Below are positions 7,659 to 14,887 of a DNA stretch of 33,622 nucleotides, in pieces; position 1 is the first letter of the stretch, and the number at the start of each line of letters is the position of its first letter. The stretch comes from a virus. A program made the position numbers and the translations under genes. Below the pieces are notes generated by a model. It made no database searches. It was not told the origin of the DNA and worked only from the letters and a program-made list of their open reading frames with translations. The DNA lies in the IMG/VR virus record IMGVR_UViG_3300035703_003854, positions 1 through 33,622 of that record. One strand, given 5' to 3'.

Positions 7659-10600
7659 TGGCTTATCTTTCTGAGGCCGCCGTGGAACAGGTGGTGCTCG
7701 ATCAACTCCGCAGCCTCGGCTACACGGTTTCATCTGACGCCGAAATCGGCCCGGATGGGAAGGCTCCCGAACGTGAAGCCTACGCCGATGTCGCACTCGC
7801 CAAGCGCCTTGTTGCCGCGATCGATAAACTGAACCCCTCAATCCCTGCTGAAGCGCGTGGCGACGCGTTGCGGAAGGTGCTCGCGACCGAAAAGCCATCC
7901 CTTGTCGAGGAGAACCGGCGTCTTCACAGGCTGATGGTTGAAGGTGTCGATGTTGAATTCTACAGTGAGGACGGCACGATCCGGGGCGACAAGGTTCGTT
8001 TGATTGACTTTGGTAATCTGGCCGCGAATGACTGGCTTGCGACCGGCCAGTTCACGGTGATTGAGGGCAGCTTCAACCGACGGCCGGATATCGTGTTGTT
8101 TGTCAACGGTCTGCCGCTCGGCGTCATCGAACTCAAAGCGCCGGGCGGCGAGAACGCTACCCTTACCGGGGCACATAACCAGCTTCAGACCTACAAGACG
8201 CAGATTCCGTCGTTGTTCCGTACAAACGCGGTGCTTGTCACCTCGGATGGTCTGACCGCGCGGATCGGCTCACTAACCTCCGACCTGGAGCGGTTTATGC
8301 CCTGGCGCACAACCGACGGAAAGGTGATCGCCGCGAAAGGACAGCCAGAACTCAAGACCCTGATCGAAGGCATCTTCGAAAAGCGGCGTTTGCTGGACCT
8401 GGTGCACGATTTTACGGTGTTTGGGGAAACCGGATCGGGTCTAGCGAAGATCATCGCGGGCTATCACCAGTTTCACGCCGTTCGGCACGCGGTTGAGAAG
8501 ACCGTCGAGGCCTCCGCGCCGCAGGGCGATCGGAGGGTCGGCGTGATCTGGCACACGCAAGGTTCCGGCAAGAGCTTGTTAATGGCATTCTATGCCGGGC
8601 AGCTGGTGCGCCGCGCAGAGCTTGAAAACCCTACCATCGTGGTGATCACTGACCGCAATGATCTGGATGATCAGCTATTCGGCACATTCTCCATGTGCTG
8701 CGATCTGATCCGGCAAACTCCAGTCCAGGCCGACAGCCGAGATGACCTTCAGTCTGCTCTCAGCCGAGCTTCGGGCGGCGTGATCTTTACAACTATCCAG
8801 AAGTTCTCGCCCACCACGGGCGAAACCATGTACCCCATGTTGTCGGAGCGGCGGAACATCGTGGTGATCGCCGACGAAGCGCATCGCAGCCAGTATGGCT
8901 TTCGCGCAAAGATCGAACAGAAAACCGGAGAGATCTCCTATGGCTTCGCAAAGTATCTCCGCGACGCCCTCCCGAACGCTTCCTTCATCGGCTTCACGGG
9001 CACACCGATCGAAAAAGACGACGTGAACACTCCGGCTGTGTTCGGTGAATACATCGACGTTTACGATATCAGTCGGGCGGTCGAAGATGGGGCAACAGTC
9101 CCAATCTACTACGAAAGTCGTCTCGCCCGAATCGAGTTGCCGGAGGACGAAAAGCCGAGGATCGATGCCGAAATCGATGAACTGACCGAAGACGAAGCCG
9201 TGAACGAGCAAGAGCGAATCAAGCGCAAATGGGCGACGGTTGAGGCCCTTGTCGGCTCCGAGAAGCGGCTTGCGATGGTCGCGGCTGATCTGGTTCGCCA
9301 TTTCGAGAATCGTGTTGCCGCCATGGATGGCAAGGCAATGGTGGTGTGCATGAGCCGCCGGATTTGCGTCGCACTCTATCAGCAAATCATTGTTCTTCGC
9401 CCTGACTGGCACAGCGACGATGATGCCGCAGGCACGATCAAGATCGTGATGACAGGCTCAGCCGCTGATCCGCGGGCCTGGCAACCTCACATCGGTACAA
9501 AGACGCGGCGCGATTTGCTCGCCAAGCGCGCAAAAGACCCGAAGGACACGCTAAAGCTCGTGATCGTGCGTGATATGTGGCTGACCGGTTTCGACGCTCC
9601 GTCAATGCACACGATGTATATCGATAAGCCCATGAAGGGGCATGGACTGATGCAGGCGATTGCTCGCGTCAATCGGGTGTTCCGCGACAAGCCCGGCGGG
9701 CTCGTCGTGGATTATATCGGGATCGCGCAGAACCTAAAGAATGCCTTGGGCCAATATTCTGGTTCTGATCAGCGACAGGCCGGAATCGACGAAGCCGAGG
9801 CAATCGCCGTGCTTCTTGAAAAGTTCGAAGTCGTGAAGGCGATGTATCACGAATTCGATTATTCGCGCGGGCTCGCAGCAACACCACATGAGCGGCTGGT
9901 GGTGCTTGCCGAGGCCCTGGAATGGATTCTGGATCGCCAGCACAAAGCTGCTGCGCGGGAGACTACTGAAGACGGCAAGCGGAGGGAGAATCGGCGCTAT
10001 CAGGACTCAGTGCTGGCCTTGTCGAAGGCATTTGCGCTGGCCTCGGCGAGTGATGAGGCGCGTGCAGTGCGCGACGAAGTCGGTTTCTTTCAGACAGTTC
10101 GTGCCGCGCTTGTCAAATCGGCTGAGGGGGCCGGAAAAACCACGGCCAATCGTGAGTTTGCGATCCAGCAAATTCTGGATCGGGCCGTTGTTTCGACGGA
10201 GATCGTCGACATCCTCGCAGCAGCCGGGATGACAACGCCGGATATCTCGATATTGTCCGATGAGTTTCTTGCTGAAATCCAGCAACTCGAAAAGAAGAAC
10301 TTGGCGCTTGAGGCTCTGCGTAAGTTGTTGAACGATGAGCTTCGATCCCGAACCAAGACCAACGTCGTCGAGACGAAGCGTTTTTCGGAGCGCTTGGAGT
10401 TGGCCATCTCCCGATATCACACGAACGCTGTCAGTACGGTTGAGGTATTGCAAGAGCTTATCGAACTCGCCAAAGAAGTTCGTGCGGCGCGGAAGCGCGG
10501 CCAAGACGAGGGCCTGTCGCAAGATGAAATCGCTTTCTACGATGCTCTCGCCGAAAGCCAGAGTGCTGTCGAATTGATGGGGAACGATTCATTGAAGATG

Positions 10601-10801
10601 ATCGCGCACGAGCTCCTTGTCAGCCTCAAAGGCAGCGCCACGGTTGATTGGTCACACCGCGAAAGTGCGCGGGCGCGCATGCGCGTATTAGTAAAACGAA
10701 TTCTCCGTAAGCACGGCTATCCACCAGACCTACAGGATGCGGCCGTGCAGACTGTTTTGCGACAAGCGGAAGCACTTTCGGCTGAGTGGGCGAACTCGTA
10801 G
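7658..10801 (+). CDS. hsdR: Type I restriction enzyme, restriction/translocase subunit HsdR
   Basis: HsdR pulls DNA through the bound complex using ATP and cuts unmethylated DNA at a distance. The protein has 1047 residues, normal for the family. The N-terminal nuclease has the PD-(D/E)xK pattern: Asp in RRPDIVLFV (about D144) and Glu/Lys in GVIELK (about 158-160). The motor follows with Walker A in HTQGSGKS (about 299-306), a DEAH box in [14 protein letters not shown] (about 406-409) and FTGTP (about 446-450). Later, near [16 protein letters not shown], is helicase motif VI. The C-terminal helical part (from about 800) probably docks on HsdM/HsdS. All key residues are present. Its ATG overlaps the stop of the Abi_C-like gene (TGATG), which makes it the last gene of the operon. 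Confidence 0.96.
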   Translation: MAYLSEAAVEQVVLDQLRSLGYTVSSDAEIGPDGKAPEREAYADVALAKRLVAAIDKLNPSIPAEARGDALRKVLATEKPSLVEENRRLHRLMVEGVDVEFYSEDGTIRGDKVRLIDFGNLAANDWLATGQFTVIEGSFNRRPDIVLFVNGLPLGVIELKAPGGENATLTGAHNQLQTYKTQIPSLFRTNAVLVTSDGLTARIGSLTSDLERFMPWRTTDGKVIAAKGQPELKTLIEGIFEKRRLLDLVHDFTVFGETGSGLAKIIAGYHQFHAVRHAVEKTVEASAPQGDRRVGVIWHTQGSGKSLLMAFYAGQLVRRAELENPTIVVITDRNDLDDQLFGTFSMCCDLIRQTPVQADSRDDLQSALSRASGGVIFTTIQKFSPTTGETMYPMLSERRNIVVIADEAHRSQYGFRAKIEQKTGEISYGFAKYLRDALPNASFIGFTGTPIEKDDVNTPAVFGEYIDVYDISRAVEDGATVPIYYESRLARIELPEDEKPRIDAEIDELTEDEAVNEQERIKRKWATVEALVGSEKRLAMVAADLVRHFENRVAAMDGKAMVVCMSRRICVALYQQIIVLRPDWHSDDDAAGTIKIVMTGSAADPRAWQPHIGTKTRRDLLAKRAKDPKDTLKLVIVRDMWLTGFDAPSMHTMYIDKPMKGHGLMQAIARVNRVFRDKPGGLVVDYIGIAQNLKNALGQYSGSDQRQAGIDEAEAIAVLLEKFEVVKAMYHEFDYSRGLAATPHERLVVLAEALEWILDRQHKAAARETTEDGKRRENRRYQDSVLALSKAFALASASDEARAVRDEVGFFQTVRAALVKSAEGAGKTTANREFAIQQILDRAVVSTEIVDILAAAGMTTPDISILSDEFLAEIQQLEKKNLALEALRKLLNDELRSRTKTNVVETKRFSERLELAISRYHTNAVSTVEVLQELIELAKEVRAARKRGQDEGLSQDEIAFYDALAESQSAVELMGNDSLKMIAHELLVSLKGSATVDWSHRESARARMRVLVKRILRKHGYPPDLQDAAVQTVLRQAEALSAEWANS

Positions 10802-10880
10802 AGCCTGACCGATTAGATGGTCATTCCCGACCTGCCCAAATTCCTCACGCTTCGGCGCTCGCGAGAAATGACCCACCCCT

Positions 10881-11117
10881 GCTGACCAAAAGTTGACCAC
10901 CCGTCGGGGCCAGATTCCGCAATATCCGCGCCGAGTGAGGTCTCGTGGCGCCCGGCCGCGCCGCGCGGATCAGAACGCCCCCGCGATACCCATTAAAGGA
11001 CTTATGAGCCTGCGGCGGGGGTGATGAACCAACGCTCGCCGTGCCGTGCCACGTGGCAATGGGTGTTTTCGACGTGGTCAACTTTATCCGAGCACAAGTG
11101 GTCAACTTTTGGTTAGC
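10881..11117. mobile_element. Deleted IS21-like element (ends only)
   Basis: About 237 bases are bounded by inverted ends. GCTGACCAAAAGTTGACCAC (10881-10900) pairs with 11098-11117 with one mismatch in 20. A second partial copy of the end motif, GTGGTCAACTTT, lies at 11074-11085 in direct orientation 24 bases before the right-hand copy. Repeated binding motifs near the ends are typical of IS21 elements, and this GTGGTCAACTTTTGG type of end looks IS21-like to me. No transposase or helper ATPase remains. The rest of the gap 10802-11302 holds no credible gene. Confidence 0.5.
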
Positions 11118-11302
11118 GCCAAAGCTTCCGGCTGTTCTGGACATGGAAAATTCAGCGGGGAAAGCCGGGCCGACCGGCGGTCCCGGCGGACGTCCGATCC
11201 TTGATTCGTACGATGAGCCGCGACAACCGTAAGCGTCCGGTCTCAACCGTCTAGCGAACAGCAGCGCATTTTTCAGCAAGTTCCTAGAATTTGAAGTCTC
11301 GT

Positions 11303-11719
11303 ATGGACCGGATTTCTCCAGAACAGCGCAGTTCGACAATGCGCGCGGTAAAGAGCCAAGACACCTCGCCCGAATTGCGGGTGCGCAGGATGGTGTTTGC
11401 GATGGGGTTCCGCTATCGGCTCCACCGCCGCGAACTCCCAGGCAGTCCCGATCTCACGTTCAGAGGGAAGCGGTGTGTCATTTTTGTCCACGGGTGCTTC
11501 TGGCACCAACATGAGGGGTGTCGCCGCTCAAAACGCCCCGAGGGCAACGCAGCCTTCTGGGCAACAAAGCTGGAACGAAACATTCGTCGAGATAGGGAAG
11601 CGCTCCTGAAATTACGGCAACTAGGTTGGGACGCCCTGGTTATTTGGGAATGTGAACTTCGAAACCCAACAGCCGTCGCAACACGCATCAGGTCATTTCT
11701 GAGTGGGCAAAACTCTTGA
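11303..11719 (+). CDS. vsr: Very short patch repair endonuclease (Vsr)
   Basis: Vsr nicks DNA 5' to the T of T:G mismatches that arise when 5-methylcytosine is deaminated, and so starts their repair. The protein has 138 residues from the ATG at 11303, a normal length; a TTG four codons earlier (11291) is possible. The N-terminal block DRISPEQRSSTMRAVKSQDTSPELRVR is typical. The catalytic Asp lies in LPGSPDLTF (about D50), and VIFVHGCFWHQHEGC (about 59-73) carries the His and zinc-binding residues. W-x2-K and N-x3-RD follow. A Vsr gene normally sits beside a cytosine-5 methylase of the Dcm type, and none is present here. It follows the type I operon on the same strand after an IS remnant, so its partner may have been lost. 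Confidence 0.93.
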   Translation: MDRISPEQRSSTMRAVKSQDTSPELRVRRMVFAMGFRYRLHRRELPGSPDLTFRGKRCVIFVHGCFWHQHEGCRRSKRPEGNAAFWATKLERNIRRDREALLKLRQLGWDALVIWECELRNPTAVATRIRSFLSGQNS

Positions 11720-11765
11720 AAAGTCCGCACTTCTGCGCTACTATGTGCGTCGAGGCGAATGAAAA

Positions 11766-11951
11766 GTGAAAATCACGGTTATCCTCCCGTCCGAAGAATT
11801 TGAGAGGTTCGATTCGTTCTGCCAAGACAGGGGATTCAAGAAGAGCACCCTCATCGCCCGCTTGATTCGCGACTTCCTTTGCTGGAGCGTCGCGGTCGAT
11901 TTGCTCAGCGAGAATTCAGAGGTCGAGTTGCGGTTCTTTCGGGCGTCCTGA
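11766..11951 (+). CDS. Small ribbon-helix-helix protein
   Basis: This 61-residue protein starts with GTG at 11766, with GAGG about ten bases upstream. The first strand KITVILP and the helices EEFERFDSFCQDRG and KKSTLIARLIRDFL match the ribbon-helix-helix (CopG/Arc) fold: a strand that enters the DNA groove, then two helices forming the dimer. The C-terminal 18 residues are unrecognised. It lies 46 bases after vsr and 28 bases before a membrane protein gene, all on one strand. It may regulate that group or be an antitoxin without a visible toxin. The call rests on the fold pattern only. Confidence 0.6.
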   Translation: MKITVILPSEEFERFDSFCQDRGFKKSTLIARLIRDFLCWSVAVDLLSENSEVELRFFRAS

Positions 11952-11979
11952 CGGCGCCTAGTTTGTGTTATCACAGATC

Positions 11980-12729
11980 ATGCGATTCGGACTAGGCTTG
12001 CTTGTTCTCAGCACTGTAATTATCGGCATTTTTGCCGTATTTCCCGAACTTCTGACTGCCCTCTGGGGCGTCCCGCGACCCAGAGAAGCGAGCGCCCTTG
12101 GTGATGCATTCAATATCCTCAATGCGCTCTTCTCTGGTTTTGCCCTTTTGGGTGTTATAACGGCGATCGTCTTGCAAAGCAAAGAACTCGCCCTGCAACG
12201 TGAAGAGCTCAGAGACACAAGGGCTGAACTGCGTCGGGCAGCAGAAGCGCAAGAAAGGCTGGAACTTACGAGTACCAAGCAACTTGATCGAGAGATGGCT
12301 TGGTCGCGGAAGCGCGTGGCACTGGATTTGTATAAGCGTTGGCATGGCCGTGAAATGGCGCTGGTGCGGGCGAAAATGTCCAGAATCATTATCGAAGTGT
12401 TGGAGGACAAGCGACAATTGCGGTCGCTCAACGATCTCGCTTATGTAAGAGAAGCGGAAGCACGCTCACTGTTTCGTTTCGTCCAGTTCTTCGAGCAGCT
12501 TGCGCTGCTTAAGGAAAAAGAGCTTGTTGATTCGGACCTGCTTCTGAGGCTTTTTGGTCCGTATCTGAAATTCTATGGAAATCGGCTACTCAGACCATTG
12601 CGCGAACTGCCGGAACATCCTGACTTCATCGGACGCTTGCAACTTATTGATGAACAATTGTTGCAGCCGGCGGACCAGTTCAAAGGGTACGTGGACAATT
12701 CTGAGGGACTCGCGTTGGGCGGCCCCTGA
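11980..12729 (+). CDS. Membrane protein with coiled coil (DUF4760-like)
   Basis: The 249 residues start with a membrane helix (about 3-21) and a second one (about 44-64, LFSGFALLGVITAIVL). A strongly charged coiled coil follows (LQSKELALQREELRDTRAEL onward, about 65-105), and then a mostly helical cytoplasmic domain. The pattern of paired helices running into QREEL repeats is common in proteins grouped near DUF4760, whose function is unknown. I chose the ATG at 11980; a GTG five codons earlier (11965) is possible, and neither has a clear ribosome site. It follows vsr and the small ribbon-helix-helix gene in the same direction. Membrane-anchored proteins of this design occur in phage-defence islands, but no effector domain is recognised here. 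Confidence 0.6.
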   Translation: MRFGLGLLVLSTVIIGIFAVFPELLTALWGVPRPREASALGDAFNILNALFSGFALLGVITAIVLQSKELALQREELRDTRAELRRAAEAQERLELTSTKQLDREMAWSRKRVALDLYKRWHGREMALVRAKMSRIIIEVLEDKRQLRSLNDLAYVREAEARSLFRFVQFFEQLALLKEKELVDSDLLLRLFGPYLKFYGNRLLRPLRELPEHPDFIGRLQLIDEQLLQPADQFKGYVDNSEGLALGGP

Positions 12730-12770
12730 TTATTGTGTCCTTCCGGCAAGCCTGCGTAGTGCGCCCCCGC

Positions 12771-12970
12771 TCAGGAAGTCTTTTGTTCCAGCAGCCTCCG
12801 AACCGATGTTCGGCCGATCTTCAACCGCCGCGCAATCTCCGATTTGCTCATTCCTGCGAGAAATAGGTCCCTGACGGAGCCCGCTTTGCCAGCGGCCGTC
12901 GGCGGCCGACCGAGTCGTTTGCCTTGCGACCGCGGGTGCGCCAAACCGGCACGCACCCGTTCTCGCATGA
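12771..12970 (-). pseudogene. C-terminal fragment of a serine recombinase (resolvase/invertase)
   Basis: The minus strand encodes RERVRAGLAHPRSQGKRLGRP, then VRDLFLAGMSKSEIARRLKIGRTSVRRLLEQ. This is the end of the catalytic domain plus the Hin-type helix-turn-helix of a small serine recombinase. The catalytic N-terminal part with the active Ser is missing. Homology starts right at the point where the IS66-type sequence begins on the other strand, so the gene was cut there. The piece probably came from an invertase or resolvase of a mobile element and is no longer functional. Confidence 0.75.
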
Positions 12971-13150
12971 TGTGTAAGCGTCCGGCAGAGACTCAGGAGT
13001 TGCAACGGCCTTACGACGAAGGGACGCAATCGCGGGTCGAGTTCTGCGCCGCGCACCGATTGCCGGTCTCTACCTTCGACGCCTACCGGCGACGCTACCG
13101 CACAGGGCCGCGAAGACCAGACGCGCCGGCCTCCGCAACCCACGTATCCC
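12971..13150 (+). mobile_element. Remnant of an IS66-type element (start of the first ORF)
   Basis: The sequence begins GTGTAAGCGTCCGG; IS66 elements typically start with GTAAGCG. An open frame (from ATG at 12967 or 12970) reads ELQRPYDEGTQSRVEFCAAH, then RLPVSTFDAYRRRYR. This is like the N-terminal part of the small IS66 ORF (a helix-turn-helix protein). After about 45 codons similarity ends and the frame runs into the first prophage gene on the opposite strand. No other IS66 gene or right-hand end is seen, so only the left tip survived. Confidence 0.55.
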
Positions 13151-13153
13151 GAT

Positions 13154-13543
13154 CTACGGCTGCGGCGCGCCGGCGGGCGCCGCCTCTTCAAACTGCAGAA
13201 ACGGCTCGACCGCGGCGATTTCGTTTGCGGTCATGGTGATCTGGTCAATGGCGTTGAACGGGATCCGGTCGACGGAGATGGAAATCTCCGTGGCCAGGAA
13301 CGGCTCGAGCTCCCGGCGGAATTCTTCCATGCGGGCTTCGGTCACCTTGATGTTTCCGGCCGCGTCGCGGGTCCCATAGCGCTCGAACAGCTTGGTGTAC
13401 TCCTCATAGGCCGTCTTGTGTTCGGCCGTGATCTTCTGTGCCAGCCGCGCAATCCGCAGGGCGGTGGCGGCGGGCACGGTGGCCTGCAGCAGCCTCTCGA
13501 TGCCGGGCTTGCAATCCAGTATCTGTGCGATGGTCAGGGTCAT
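13154..13543 (-). CDS. Phage protein, DUF1617-like
   Basis: This 129-residue phage protein has a GAGG ribosome site before its ATG. It is helical in the first half (ALRIARLAQKITAEHKTAYEEYTKLFERYG) followed by a D-A-A-G-N turn and a second half ending in LTANEIAAVEPFL-like text. This plan resembles DUF1617, a family of small phage proteins of unknown role. It is the last gene of the minus-strand phage operon, downstream of the fibre gene. Its function is unknown. Confidence 0.65.
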   Translation of the reverse strand: MTLTIAQILDCKPGIERLLQATVPAATALRIARLAQKITAEHKTAYEEYTKLFERYGTRDAAGNIKVTEARMEEFRRELEPFLATEISISVDRIPFNAIDQITMTANEIAAVEPFLQFEEAAPAGAPQP

Positions 13544-13578
13544 AAAAAATCCTCGTGTTGTCTTGAAAATGCTCTCGT

Positions 13579-13833
13579 CTACTTGGCAGAATGGCCGTTA
13601 GTTTGGCCGTTAGTCTGCCCGTTCCCTTGCACACCGGCGCTGCTGCCGCGCGCCGAGTTCATGGCCAGCAGCAGGGCGCCGAAGATTGCCTTGCGGTAGT
13701 CGTCTACGGCCGCGCTGGTGCAGCCGACGGCCGGCAGGAGGCAGAACATAATGAGCAGCAGCACGATATGGCCACCGGCGGTGTTGCAGGAGCGGAGAAA
13801 CCGCTCCCACGCACTGAGTACCCTCTCGGTCAT
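13579..13833 (-). CDS. Small membrane protein, possible holin or lysis protein
   Basis: The 84 residues contain one hydrophobic segment (about 22-38, GHIVLLLIMFCLLPAVGC). It could be a membrane anchor or a lipoprotein signal with the cysteine at about residue 38. The C-terminus carries a short N-G-Q-T repeat. The start ATG has a strong GGGGGGAAGG site and overlaps the stop of the upstream gene by 4 bases. Small membrane proteins downstream of tail genes often take part in host lysis (holin, spanin lipoprotein), but no lysin is next to it, so this role is only suggested. Confidence 0.6.
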   Translation of the reverse strand: MTERVLSAWERFLRSCNTAGGHIVLLLIMFCLLPAVGCTSAAVDDYRKAIFGALLLAMNSARGSSAGVQGNGQTNGQTNGHSAK

Positions 13834-14186
13834 CGTCCTTCCCCCCGTTCGGACCGGAACTGCACGACGGCCAGTTGCACCGCCAGGTCGATGATCCGGT
13901 CGGCGGCATCCGGGGTGAGGCGCTTCAGTTGGATGGCCGCCACCTGCAGGAGGGCCCGTCCGCGCTGCTCACGGGGCAGCGACAGCCAGGTTTCCGCGTG
14001 CGGGATGGCGTAGTCGCGGAACAGGTGGACGATCTCGTCGTCCGAGCGAGTGGGGGTGAGCGCGGCGATCCGCTCCACGATCGGCAGGGCGAGGGCGATC
14101 ATCTCAATGGCGGCGGACACGTCCTGCGAGGCGCGGCCGGAAAAGTAGGCCACCAGCTTACGGGACAGGGATTTGATCCATTTCAT
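13830..14186 (-). CDS. Phage hypothetical protein
   Basis: I do not recognise this 118-residue helical protein. The start is the ATG at 14186 (MKWIKSLSRKLV), which has a GGAG site seven bases upstream; the longer frame to a TTG at 14201 lacks one. The N-terminus is basic and amphipathic, followed by SAAIEMIALALPIVERIAAL and a region with EIVHLFRDYAIPHAETWL. It overlaps the small membrane protein by 4 bases, so the two are probably translated together near the end of the late operon. Confidence 0.6.
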   Translation of the reverse strand: MKWIKSLSRKLVAYFSGRASQDVSAAIEMIALALPIVERIAALTPTRSDDEIVHLFRDYAIPHAETWLSLPREQRGRALLQVAAIQLKRLTPDAADRIIDLAVQLAVVQFRSERGEGR

Positions 14187-14208
14187 AGTAGGTCTCCACA
14201 AACAATGC

Positions 14209-14226
14209 GCCCCGCACGAGCGGGGC
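14209..14226. terminator. GC-rich hairpin between late genes
   Basis: A perfect 7-bp stem (GCCCCGC / GCGGGGC) has a 4-base loop. It lies between the end of the gene at 14328 and the ribosome site of the next gene on the minus strand. The T-run after it is weak, so it may slow rather than end transcription, or may act on the message. Confidence 0.4.
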
Positions 14227-14327
14227 GGCTGGGTCAGAAAAAGCGAATGGCGCGCGAACCAGGTTGAGCGATTCGCGCGCCATGCGCGGGAACAAGGGCG
14301 AGGACTTGGGACGGGTGCCGCGAAGGT

Positions 14328-14786
14328 CTACTTTCCGGGCGTTTCGCGGCCGCCGATCTCCTCCCAGTACTTGTTGAACGGACTGGTGGCGGTGAAGACG
14401 AACCGCCGCTCACCCAACTTGATCTGCTGGCCGAGCCACGGCGAAGAGGTGCTGGTGGTGTAGAAGCGGCCGGGCTGATTCGGGATCGGGCCACCGACGG
14501 GACCGCCGATGGAGGCCTCGTCGGTCCCGTAGGAGGGCAGGAAGCTCTTGGGGTCGATGCTCGAGACCGGGCGGCCGGTGCCAGCGATCTTCATGGTGAA
14601 GAAGTCGTCGAAGCTGAAGACGGCTTGGACGGCTTCGTCGGGACGGGGTTCGCCGCTGGTGCCGCCGTTGCGGGCCCAGTCGCGGGCGGCGTCGAGAAAG
14701 CGCTGCTCGGCGGTCTGGTTCATCTGTTGCGCCATCCGGACGCCGTTGGCGATGAAGTCTGCTTTGACTTGCTCGAGGAAGTTCAT
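14328..14786 (-). CDS. Phage hypothetical protein downstream of the fibre gene
   Basis: The 152 residues start at the ATG at 14786 (MNFLEQVKADFIANGVRMAQQ), which has a clear AAGGAG site. The open frame extends further upstream, but that part is out of character and lacks a start signal. An N-terminal helix is followed by a loop-rich, Pro/Gly-rich second half (IGGPVGGPIPNQPGRFYTT, then FVFTATSPFNKYWEEIG). No family is recognised. It starts about 100 bases after the fibre gene stop, so it could be a fibre-assembly or adsorption helper, or a structural protein. This is position only. Confidence 0.65.
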   Translation of the reverse strand: MNFLEQVKADFIANGVRMAQQMNQTAEQRFLDAARDWARNGGTSGEPRPDEAVQAVFSFDDFFTMKIAGTGRPVSSIDPKSFLPSYGTDEASIGGPVGGPIPNQPGRFYTTSTSSPWLGQQIKLGERRFVFTATSPFNKYWEEIGGRETPGK

Positions 14787-14887
14787 GAATGCTCCTTGGT
14801 TAATGGCCGAGGACGGCCACGTTGCATGGCGGACCGGCGGGACTGCTGCCGGCCCGAAAGGTTCAGAAAGCCCTGGCGCCTGGTGCC

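Noticed and set aside
10845-11339. Minus-strand open frame of 164 codons after hsdR
   Set aside because: It runs across the IS21-like ends and the start of vsr, has no recognisable pattern, and looks like chance in GC-rich DNA.
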